Below are positions 13,747-19,356 of a stretch of DNA of 19,356 nucleotides, piece by piece. A program made the translations under genes and the position numbers. How positions within the stretch are numbered: the first letter of the stretch is position 1; each line of letters starts with the position of its first letter. The notes under the pieces are model-generated. The model was not told the origin of the DNA and did not search any database. It saw only the letters and a list, made by a program, of their open reading frames with translations. Location: NCBI GenBank assembly GCA_036488085.1, contig DASXHZ010000105.1:1-19356 (forward strand), read 5' to 3'. Source of the DNA: DASXHZ01 sp036488085 (GTDB lineage: Bacteria; Acidobacteriota; Thermoanaerobaculia; Gp7-AA8).

Positions 13747-14994
13747 ATGAGCCTTGTCCTGCTTCTCGCCTGCACGAGCGTCTTCGGCAAGTGGTTCCCG
13801 TTCAAGATCGCGAGTAACAAGCCGTTCGTCGACGTGCGGATCGCGGGGTCGGCGCCGCAGTTGTTTCTCTTCGACACCGGGTCGAACGCGTCGCTCATCG
13901 ACCCGTCGCTGGCGAAAACCCTCGGGTTCAAGACGATCCAGACGACCGAGGGGAATTCGGGCGTCGGCAATGCGGCGACGACCTTCCTCCAGTACGACCC
14001 GCCGGTCTGCGAGGAGGTAGCCGGGGCCGCGGTTCCCGACATTCATTTCATCGGCTTCGATCTCTCGACGATCGCGTCGGTCGAAGGGCTGCCGGTGCTC
14101 GGCACCGTCGGCGGTGAGTTCATCCACCACTTCGTCTTCGTGATCGACTACGAGCATCGGCGGCTGCAGGCGCTCGATCCGGCGTCGTTCGACTACCACG
14201 GCGACGGTACCGTTCTGCCGATCACGGTCGACGGACAGATCTTCACGAAGGTCCGTCTGCGGAAACGCTCGGGCGAGGTCGTCACCGGCACGTTCTACGT
14301 CGATACGGGAACGCGTACGGCGTTGTCGCTCAATGCGCCGTTCACGCGCGCCAACGGCCTCCTCGACGGCGAGACCGTCATTCCCGAGGCGACACTCGGT
14401 GTCGGCATCGGCGGGGAGAGTCTCGCTTCCGTCTTCCGCGTCAGCGACGTCGAGATCGGGGAGGTGCATCTCCATGACGTCGTGGCGACCGCCTCGCACG
14501 ACGAGAAGGGCGTCTTCGCCGATCCGAATCTCGCCGGCATCATCGGCGGCGACCTCCTGCGCAAATTTACGGTGATCCTCGACTACCCGCATAAGAGGGT
14601 GATCCTGGAGAAGACGCGCAATTCCGATACGCCGTTCCTATATGACGCGGCGGGCGTCTTTCTCATGGCGGGCGGTCCAAAGTACGACCATATCCGGATT
14701 CTTCGCGTCGTCCCCGGCTCGCCGGCCGCCGAGGCGGGGCTGCAGAAGGGCGACACGATTGAGATGGTCGACGGAAAGCCGGCCGCCGTCCTCGACGACG
14801 TGCGAACACTCTTCCTGCGTCAGGGAGTGACGTATCGGCTGCGCATTTCGCGAGACGGGAAGTCGTTCGACAAGACGTTGAAGACCGTCGACCTTCTCTC
14901 CAGCCCCACGGCGACACGGAAGGTTCCCGCCGCTTCCGCGACGACTTCAGGGGGTGGAGTTACGCCTTCTTTTTCGACGCGGAAGCTGTCTTGA
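13747..14994 (+). CDS. Exported double retropepsin-like aspartic protease with PDZ domain
   Basis: 415 residues from the ATG at 13747. Residues 1-14 form a short signal peptide (MSLVLLLACTSVFG), which favours this start over the ATG 42 nt earlier. Two retropepsin-like halves follow: one with L-F-D43-T-G-S-N-A-S (catalytic Asp43), and a second with Y-V-D186-T-G-T-R-T-A-L-S-L (Asp186), each closing with a hydrophobic-hydrophobic-G-G flap-like segment (V-L-G-T-V-G-G-E, I-I-G-G-D-L-L). Both are in one chain, so an intramolecular dimer is likely. A PDZ domain lies at about 317-383 (V-V-P-G-S-P-A-A-E-A-G-L-Q-K-G-D), presumably for substrate C-termini. The last 35 nt overlap a small antisense gene. 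No Shine-Dalgarno; TATCGT lies 6 nt upstream. Confidence 0.88.
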   Translation: MSLVLLLACTSVFGKWFPFKIASNKPFVDVRIAGSAPQLFLFDTGSNASLIDPSLAKTLGFKTIQTTEGNSGVGNAATTFLQYDPPVCEEVAGAAVPDIHFIGFDLSTIASVEGLPVLGTVGGEFIHHFVFVIDYEHRRLQALDPASFDYHGDGTVLPITVDGQIFTKVRLRKRSGEVVTGTFYVDTGTRTALSLNAPFTRANGLLDGETVIPEATLGVGIGGESLASVFRVSDVEIGEVHLHDVVATASHDEKGVFADPNLAGIIGGDLLRKFTVILDYPHKRVILEKTRNSDTPFLYDAAGVFLMAGGPKYDHIRILRVVPGSPAAEAGLQKGDTIEMVDGKPAAVLDDVRTLFLRQGVTYRLRISRDGKSFDKTLKTVDLLSSPTATRKVPAASATTSGGGVTPSFSTRKLS

Positions 14995-15088
14995 GCTGTG
15001 CCAGACGCGCGCGATCCTTCTCGCGTTGTGCCGTTCTTCTCCGCTTCGCGATCGCCGCGCGCGCCTTTTCACCGTTCTTCGTGGACAT
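14960..15088 (-). CDS. 42-residue Lys/Arg/Ala-rich small protein
   Basis: A short gene: MSTKNGEKARAAIAKRRRTA, then QREKDRARLAQLKTASASKK-KA. It is strongly basic, predicted helical and soluble, with no Cys, Trp or aromatic residues. GGAGGT lies 5 nt before the ATG at 15088, the best ribosome binding site in the window, which is why I accept such a small frame. Its 3' end overlaps the last 35 nt of the protease gene on the other strand. Charge and length suggest a nucleic-acid- or ribosome-binding protein, but this is inference; I know the sequence type only as a small hypothetical. It lies downstream of, and in the same direction as, the gene at 15113-16156, with its ATG 25 nt past that stop, so both may be one transcript. 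Confidence 0.65.
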   Translation of the reverse strand: MSTKNGEKARAAIAKRRRTAQREKDRARLAQLKTASASKKKA

Positions 15089-15112
15089 TGCCACCTCCGT
15101 CTCGCGACGGTA

Positions 15113-16156
15113 TCACGGCATCTCCGGCGCTGTCTCGACGCGGAGCACGAGCGGCATCGGGGTGTCGGGAGGTTGCGTGACGATCGCGCGGCTGAAGCGC
15201 AGGGTCTTGCCGTCGAACGTCCACGTTCCGTCGCTGCACTGCGAGCCGGGCTCGATCGCTTTTCCCGCTCGAATCCGCAATGCGTTCGAGGTCGCCTGGC
15301 GCTCGGCACGGTAGCGGAAGGCGCGGCGCCAGACCGGCGCGAGGTCGACGCCGAGGTCATTCATCGGCACGGTGACGTCGCAGCGCGTTTCGGCGAGAAG
15401 CGTTTCGGCGATCCGGCGGTCGTGCTCGACCGACTCAGCGAGCATCTTCGTCGGAAACAGGCGCGAGCCGTCCTGCCAGTACGACGCTGCCTGGTACTGG
15501 AAGGACTCGACCAGCGGACGGATTTCATCGCGCTGCTGCACTCCGGCGAGCCAGGAAGGGACTGGCAGCGGCATCTTCCAGGCGAGGGCGTTGATCATGC
15601 GCAGCATCGACAACGCGGCCGTCTGTTCCACCATCTGCGGCTGCGCGTCGAGCGAGCGGGCGAGGTCCCACAGCGCATGGAGCTCCTCCCACGCGTTCGC
15701 ATCGTTTGCATGCGCTTTCTTCAGCGCGCTGGCGACTAGCAGCCTCGCCACCGTCATCTGTACGACGCGATTCGCGCTGGTCCCCTGATCGCCGATTTCG
15801 CCAACACCGCCGCCGCGCCGCCAGACGAGCGGCTCGCGCAGCAGAAGGTCGCGGATGGCGGAGACGTCGGGCATCGCCGGCGGGTTGCCGATCGCCAGCT
15901 CGTTTCTTGCGATCTCCCGCGCCACGTAGCCGTCGACGGCGTCGTTCTTCGGGAGCGCGGCGGCGAGCGCCTTCAGCTTCACGGACGCGTCGTTCGGCCG
16001 CAGAGGAGGGAACCGTTTGGCGACCGAGGCGAGCGGCCCCATTCCGCCCGGCCACGGCTGCGCGCCCGATATCGCGACGGCCTCCGGCGTCCGAAACCAT
16101 GAGACGACCCACACGAGGAGTGCGACCGTTACGAGGACAAGGAGGGCGTTCCTCAT
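15113..16156 (-). CDS. Membrane-anchored protein of unknown function
   Basis: 347 residues. Residues 3-20 (NALLVLVTVALLVWVVSW) are an uncleaved-looking signal anchor. The remainder is predicted outside the cytoplasm: a helical region at 55-270 with repeated Ala/Leu-rich helices (VARLLVASALKKAHA, TAALSMLRMINALAW), in the style of all-helical TPR-like scaffolds, and a beta-rich end at 300-347 (TWTFDGKTLRFSRAIVTQ). No catalytic motif or family is recognised. GAGG 7 nt before the ATG is a ribosome site. The start is only 29 bp from the divergent VOC gene, so their promoters must overlap. The full length appears intact. Downstream is the 42-residue basic protein. Confidence 0.7.
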   Translation of the reverse strand: MRNALLVLVTVALLVWVVSWFRTPEAVAISGAQPWPGGMGPLASVAKRFPPLRPNDASVKLKALAAALPKNDAVDGYVAREIARNELAIGNPPAMPDVSAIRDLLLREPLVWRRGGGVGEIGDQGTSANRVVQMTVARLLVASALKKAHANDANAWEELHALWDLARSLDAQPQMVEQTAALSMLRMINALAWKMPLPVPSWLAGVQQRDEIRPLVESFQYQAASYWQDGSRLFPTKMLAESVEHDRRIAETLLAETRCDVTVPMNDLGVDLAPVWRRAFRYRAERQATSNALRIRAGKAIEPGSQCSDGTWTFDGKTLRFSRAIVTQPPDTPMPLVLRVETAPEMP

Positions 16157-16185
16157 CGCTGCCTCAGATTAGAATTCAACCGCAA
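16157..16185. promoter_or_regulatory. 29-bp divergent promoter region
   Basis: The whole gap between divergent start codons. On the plus strand TAGAAT (16170-16175) lies 10 nt before the VOC start with no Shine-Dalgarno. On the minus strand TCTAAT-type sequence overlaps it. TTAGAATTCAA is nearly palindromic, so the two -10 elements share bases and may compete. The -35 elements would lie inside the opposite genes. Confidence 0.35.
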
Positions 16186-16590
16186 ATGAGTGTGACAGAG
16201 CGTTGGTCCATTGCGCCCTATTTCTTCGTGCCCGACGTGGTGGCGGCGGCGAACTATTACCGCGACACGCTCGGCTTCTCGTACGACCGCTTCTGGGGTG
16301 AGCCGCCCGCGTTCTGCATGGTGCAGCGGGGAGGCATCGTCATCATGCTCGCCCGGATCGAAGACGCTCTGCACGTTCGGCCGAACGGCCTTGGCAATCC
16401 CCAGGAAGGGGCGTGGGATGCGTACATCTGGGTGGATGACGCGGACGCCCTGCATGCTGAATTCGTGAGCAAAGGCGCCAACATTGTTCGCGGCATTTGC
16501 GACCAGGAGTACGGCTGCCGCGACTTCGACGTCCTCGACTGCAACGGCTACCGGCTCTGCTTCGGCACCTCAACTAGCGATGCCGCATAG
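16186..16590 (+). CDS. VOC-family (glyoxalase/bleomycin-resistance-like) protein
   Basis: A 134-residue single-domain protein of the vicinal oxygen chelate fold: two beta-alpha-beta-beta-beta modules. The first module opens I-A-P-Y-F-F-V-P-D-V-V-A-A-A-N-Y-Y-R-D-T-L-G-F (residues 9-31), the usual VOC start. The second holds D-A-Y-I-W-V-D-D-A-D-A-L-H-A-E-F (at about 83-98) and ends F-D-V-L-D-C-N-G-Y-R-L-C-F-G, where the common 'DPDGN' is replaced by LDCNG. Metal ligands of true glyoxalase I are not clearly kept, so a resistance-binding or unknown lyase/dioxygenase role is as likely. The start at 16186 is preferred over the much longer frame from 15706, which runs antisense to the neighbour. It is first gene of an overlapping three-gene operon and probably leaderless. 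Confidence 0.85.
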   Translation: MSVTERWSIAPYFFVPDVVAAANYYRDTLGFSYDRFWGEPPAFCMVQRGGIVIMLARIEDALHVRPNGLGNPQEGAWDAYIWVDDADALHAEFVSKGANIVRGICDQEYGCRDFDVLDCNGYRLCFGTSTSDAA

Positions 16591-17092
16591 TTTCGTAAAG
16601 CTCAGCGCCGCTCGCGATGAGGTCCGTCTACAGCACCTCCTGGAGCGGTGCTCTGACTATTACGAACTGCATGAGGGGTGGTCCACACCGCTCGATGCGG
16701 GTGAATATGAGTTGAAGACCGATCCCAACGTCGCGGGTGGGGCCGAGCTCATTGCATTTGCGCTGCAGGACGGGAGCGACGATTCGTTGGCTGCGATGGT
16801 GCAGATCCTCAAAGATGCGCCGGAGCGGGGAACCTGGTGGATCGGTCTTTTCGTCGTGGCGCCGGAGCTGCGCAGCCGCGGGTTCGGCTCGGATCTTCTC
16901 CGGTATTTACTCGCGGTGGCGGAGGAAGAGGGTGTTACGACCGTGAAGCTCGCGGTGTCCTCACGAAATCCTCGCGGCCTCTGTTTCTGGGAGAGGGAAG
17001 GCTTCGTCGATACGGGCGTGACGGCCCCAGTCACGGCACGGAGCGGTCATGTCGACACGGCGCTCATTCTTTTTCGGGCAATGACGAAATGA
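16580..17092 (+). CDS. GNAT-family N-acetyltransferase
   Basis: 170 residues. The acetyl-CoA binding motif A is F-V-V-A-P-E-L-R-S-R-G-F-G-S-D-L-L (R-x-x-G-x-G at about 98-103), preceded by W-W-I-G-L-F-V-V. Motif B appears as V-K-L-A-V-S-S-R-N-P-R-G-L-C-F-W-E-R-E-G-F, the usual 'N..A...Y...GF' region with Phe-Trp. This supports transfer of an acetyl group from acetyl-CoA to an amine, but the substrate is not evident. The start ATG at 16580 overlaps the VOC stop by 11 nt, so translation is probably coupled; there is no separate ribosome site. A longer frame from 16484 would overlap the VOC gene much more and is rejected. It ends in an ATGA overlap with the MOSC gene. Confidence 0.85.
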   Translation: MPHSFVKLSAARDEVRLQHLLERCSDYYELHEGWSTPLDAGEYELKTDPNVAGGAELIAFALQDGSDDSLAAMVQILKDAPERGTWWIGLFVVAPELRSRGFGSDLLRYLLAVAEEEGVTTVKLAVSSRNPRGLCFWEREGFVDTGVTAPVTARSGHVDTALILFRAMTK

Positions 17093-17790
17093 CGGTGATC
17101 GGACGCGTTTGCGAGCTGGTGCGGTATCCGGTCAAGTCGATGGCGGGTGTGGCAACCGACGCCGCGTTCCTCGGGCTTCACGGTCTCGACGGCGATCGCC
17201 GGTTCGCCTTCCGGCGCGTCGGCGACGACTCGGCGTTCCCGTGGCTGAGCGCCAGCCGGCTGCCGCAGATCCTGCTTTACCAGCCGGTGGGCGTTCCGCC
17301 CACTCATGTATGCACGCCGGACGGATCCACCCTCGCGCTGGGAAGTGCGGAGCTGCAGGCGGAGTTGGCGGAGCGCTTTGGCAACGGTTTGGAGTTGATG
17401 AACCTCAAGCACGGGATCTTCGACGAGGCGGCCGTCTCGGTCATCAGCCTCACGACCATCGCCGGCATCGGTCGCGAGGCGGGTATGGACCTCGACCGGC
17501 GCCGCTTCCGCGCAAACGTCTTCCTCGACACCGAGAACGGCGAGCCGTTTCACGAGGACGCTTGGGTCGGACGAACGCTCGTGTTCGGCGACGGTGATTC
17601 AGCTCCCGCGGTCGCCATCACACTGCGCGACGAGCGCTGCATGATGGTCAACCTCGATCCCGACACCGCCATACAGGATCCGCGCGTCATGAAGAGCATC
17701 GTTCGGCTGAATGACAACAATGCCGGCGTGTACGCTACGGTCGTGCGAACCGGGACGATCCACGCCGGCGATCGGGTGACCCTCGCCTGA
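17089..17790 (+). CDS. MOSC-domain protein with N-terminal beta barrel
   Basis: 233 residues. The N-terminal MOSC_N part (1-90) has C-E-L-V-R-Y-P-V-K-S-M-A-G-V and G-L-D-G-D-R-R-F-A-F-R-R, its hallmark. The MOSC domain (100-233) contains D-R-R-R-F-R-A-N-V-F-L-D-T, and E-R-C-M-M-V-N-L-D-P-D-T with the conserved Cys of molybdenum-cofactor sulfurase/mARC relatives. Such proteins bind molybdopterin or handle sulfur-carried groups; here the length fits the stand-alone two-domain form without a cysteine desulfurase. It may reduce N-hydroxylated compounds like mARC, or be a cofactor-binding protein; sequence alone does not decide. ATGA overlap with the GNAT gene shows coupling. It is the last gene of the VOC-GNAT-MOSC operon. 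Confidence 0.88.
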   Translation: MTVIGRVCELVRYPVKSMAGVATDAAFLGLHGLDGDRRFAFRRVGDDSAFPWLSASRLPQILLYQPVGVPPTHVCTPDGSTLALGSAELQAELAERFGNGLELMNLKHGIFDEAAVSVISLTTIAGIGREAGMDLDRRRFRANVFLDTENGEPFHEDAWVGRTLVFGDGDSAPAVAITLRDERCMMVNLDPDTAIQDPRVMKSIVRLNDNNAGVYATVVRTGTIHAGDRVTLA

Positions 17791-17830
17791 GCATGAATGG
17801 CTCATGAAACCCTGAAGAAGCTCGCGTCCG

Positions 17831-17836
17831 TATAAC
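17831..17836 (+). promoter_or_regulatory. Candidate -10 hexamer for the methyltransferase gene
   Basis: TATAAC lies 6 nt before the GTG start at 17843, with no ribosome binding site between. This is the clearest leaderless-type arrangement in the window. Confidence 0.35.
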
Positions 17837-17842
17837 CATCCC

Positions 17843-18529
17843 GTGGGTACCGTCATCGCTCTGAAAGTCATTCGGGTGGTTGTCTTGACGGCCATCGGGT
17901 TCGTGCTCCTGATCAGCCAGTGCCGTAAGCCGAAGTGGTGGATCGGACGGCTGTATGTCCGGATGATGAACCGGACGCACGCCGCGCTTACCCGATGGGG
18001 ATTGACACATGTGTCGATCGGGGCGAACGACACGATTCTCGACGTCGGCTGCGGAGGAGGGCGGACGATTCATTCGTTGGCGCTCGCCGCCCCATCCGGC
18101 AGGGTCGATGGGATTGACCACTCCGAGCAGAGTGTGGCTGTTGCGCGAAAACTGAACGCCGACCTGATCGCGGCCGGTCGCGTGGACGTGCAGCACGCCT
18201 CGGTGTCGTGTCTGCCGTTCCCCGACAGCACGTTCGATCTCGCTACGGCTGTCGAGACGTTCTACTACTGGCCCGACCCGGTGAACGATTTGCGTGAGGT
18301 GCTTCGCGTACTGAAGCCCGGCGGCCGTCTGGTCGTCATCGCCGAGGTTTTCAGAAGAAAGGAACGCGACAAAGCAGTCCCCCTGGTCATGAAGTTCCTC
18401 GGCGGCACCTGTCCCAGCGCGCGAGAGGTGAAGGACCAATTCATCGCCGCCGGCTTTGCCGACGTCGAGACGTCCGAGGAGGCGAGGCACGGCTGGTTGT
18501 GCGCTACCGCTTCTCGCCCCGCAACATAG
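17843..18529 (+). CDS. Class I SAM-dependent methyltransferase with N-terminal membrane helix
   Basis: 228 residues from a GTG start. Residues 5-25 (IALKVIRVVVLTAIGFVLLI) are a membrane helix. The Methyltransf_11-type domain runs from about 55: motif I is I-L-D-V-G-C-G-G-G (64-72), the acidic residue after the second strand is in V-D-G-I-D-H-S (88-94), motif II is F-D-L-A-T-A-V-E-T-F-Y-Y-W-P-D (131-145), and L-K-P-G-G-R-L-V-V-I (160-169) is motif III. Lipid, quinone or small-molecule methylation at the membrane is plausible; the substrate is unknown. The gene overlaps the convergent debranching-enzyme gene by 26 nt at its end. The helix and a TATAAC box 6 nt upstream support the GTG start. 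A Met at residue 40-41 (M-M-N-R-T-H) is the alternative. Confidence 0.88.
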   Translation: MGTVIALKVIRVVVLTAIGFVLLISQCRKPKWWIGRLYVRMMNRTHAALTRWGLTHVSIGANDTILDVGCGGGRTIHSLALAAPSGRVDGIDHSEQSVAVARKLNADLIAAGRVDVQHASVSCLPFPDSTFDLATAVETFYYWPDPVNDLREVLRVLKPGGRLVVIAEVFRRKERDKAVPLVMKFLGGTCPSAREVKDQFIAAGFADVETSEEARHGWLCATASRPAT

Positions 18530-19356
18530 CCAAACATCGCACCACCTCCGCCACGCTCCAGGCCTGGGCGGCGCAGCCGCGGGGGTGGTAGGGGGGCTCG
18601 GCGTCGAAGATCTCGCTGATCGTGCCGATGCAGGCGTCGCCGAGGTGGGAGCGGAACGGGTCGAGGAACTGGAGGGCGGTTTCCGTGTCGTGCGGGTGGA
18701 CGCGGAGCCAGGCGTCGATGAACGGGCCGATGAGCCACGCCCAGACGGTTCCCTGGTGATAGGCGGCGTCGCGGGAGCGGAGATCGCCGTCGTAGGTCGG
18801 CTTGTAGTCGGGTGAGCCGGGAGCGAGGGAGCGGAGGCCGAAGGGCGTCAGGAGCTTTTCCGTCGTGACCTCGACGACGCGCTTCCAATGTTTCTCGTCG
18901 AGCACCGGGAAGTCGAGCGAGAGGGCGAAGATCTGGTTTGGGCGTAGCGACGCGTCGTTCGGATCGACGACGTCGTAGAGATACTCTCCCTCCTCGTACC
19001 AGAAGCGCGCGTTGAACGACTCGCGCGTCTTCGTCGCGAGGTCGGCGTACTTGGCCGCGTCGCCGGCGCGGTTCTCCTCGCGGAGAAACTGTTCGAGGAT
19101 CCGCAGCGCGTTGTAGAAGAGCGCGTTGATCTCGACGGCCTTGCCGCGCCGCGGGGTCACCACCCAGTCGCCCACCTTCGCGTCCATCCAGGTCAGCTGG
19201 TAGCCGTCCTCGCCCTGGCGCAGCAGGCCGTCGGCGCCGTCGACGCCGATGCCGAAGCGCGTGCCGAGGATGTGCTTCTCGGCCATCGTATCGAGCGTCC
19301 CCATCAGGTGCGCCAGCGTGTCCTCGTCGCCGGTGTAGGAGAGGTAGCGATCGACG
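18504..19356 (-). CDS. Glycogen-debranching-type amylo-alpha-1,6-glucosidase, C-terminal part (partial)
   Basis: The frame is open to the window edge: residues before the first in-window ATG (19304) read V-D-R-Y-L-S-Y-T-G-D-E-D-T-L-A-H-L, so the 5' end lies outside. About 283 residues of the catalytic (alpha/alpha)6-barrel are seen. Family signatures: D-G-L-L-R-Q-G-E-D-G-Y-Q-L-T-W-M-D-A-K-V-G-D-W-V-V-T-P-R-R-G-K-A-V-E-I-N-A-L-F-Y-N-A-L, containing the acid Asp of W-M-D-A and the P-R-x-G-K-x-V-E-I-N segment; R-P-N-Q-I-F-A-L-S-L; and Y-H-Q-G-T-V-W-A-W-L-I-G-P-F. This is the bacterial/archaeal GH133-like class that cleaves alpha-1,6 branch points of glycogen. It ends in TAG at 18504, overlapping the methyltransferase. 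Confidence 0.92.
   Translation of the reverse strand, partial: VDRYLSYTGDEDTLAHLMGTLDTMAEKHILGTRFGIGVDGADGLLRQGEDGYQLTWMDAKVGDWVVTPRRGKAVEINALFYNALRILEQFLREENRAGDAAKYADLATKTRESFNARFWYEEGEYLYDVVDPNDASLRPNQIFALSLDFPVLDEKHWKRVVEVTTEKLLTPFGLRSLAPGSPDYKPTYDGDLRSRDAAYHQGTVWAWLIGPFIDAWLRVHPHDTETALQFLDPFRSHLGDACIGTISEIFDAEPPYHPRGCAAQAWSVAEVVRCLAMLRGEKR

Noticed and set aside
14945..14975. GGAGTTACGCCTTC resembling the GGGGTCACACCTTC element end
   Set aside because: It is explained by overlapping codons of the protease tail and the Lys-rich end of the 42-aa protein, and lacks neighbouring element sequence.
17788..17804. TGAGC/GCTCA hairpin after the MOSC stop as terminator
   Set aside because: The stem is only 5 bp with no following T-tract; too weak to call.

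Overview
The window is high-GC bacterial chromosome, most likely from a soil or sediment Acidobacteriota lineage. That placement is an inference from gene content: a PDZ-fused retropepsin-like protease, a secreted M20 amidohydrolase, an Ig-like fragment of the type seen in VWFA-related proteins, a RAYT with degenerate repeat copies, and 'four helix bundle' genes set in minisatellites. There is no rRNA or tRNA to confirm it. No CRISPR array, phage module or rRNA/tRNA gene was seen.

Left part (1-5036): a four-helix-bundle (S23-type) gene sits between two blocks of the same 9-bp minisatellite. It is followed by a 755-aa membrane GAF-GGDEF diguanylate cyclase, a repeat-rich 347-bp gap, a small coiled-coil/winged-helix protein, a long inverted repeat, and an exported M20 peptidase/amidohydrolase.

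Middle part (5097-11946): an accessory island. Two unrecognised membrane coiled-coil proteins and a tyrosinase-lipoprotein pair are separated by degenerate copies of one mobile repeat family. The only intact transposase is a REP-associated tyrosine transposase (RAYT, Y1/HUH family) with a DnaA-like C-terminal helix-turn-helix. Its element is bounded by inverted copies of GGGGTCACACCTTCG. Five relatives of its 3' half carry a shared REP-like hairpin. Several copies start within a few to a few tens of bases of a stop codon, and variant ends bracket the tyrosinase cassette. This repeat/transposase/cargo arrangement is the most interesting signal in the window.

Right part (11949-19356): a well-formed sigma70-type promoter drives a small Ig-like protein. 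Next come a four-helix membrane protein, a secreted protein that appears split by a frameshift, a double retropepsin-PDZ protease, a 42-residue lysine/arginine-rich protein antisense to the protease tail, and a membrane-anchored protein of unknown function. These are followed by a tightly overlapping VOC-GNAT-MOSC operon, a membrane-anchored SAM methyltransferase, and the C-terminal part of a glycogen-debranching-type glucosidase running off the right edge. Several plus-strand genes here lack a Shine-Dalgarno sequence and have a TATAAT-like hexamer 6-12 nt before the start codon, which suggests leaderless transcripts.
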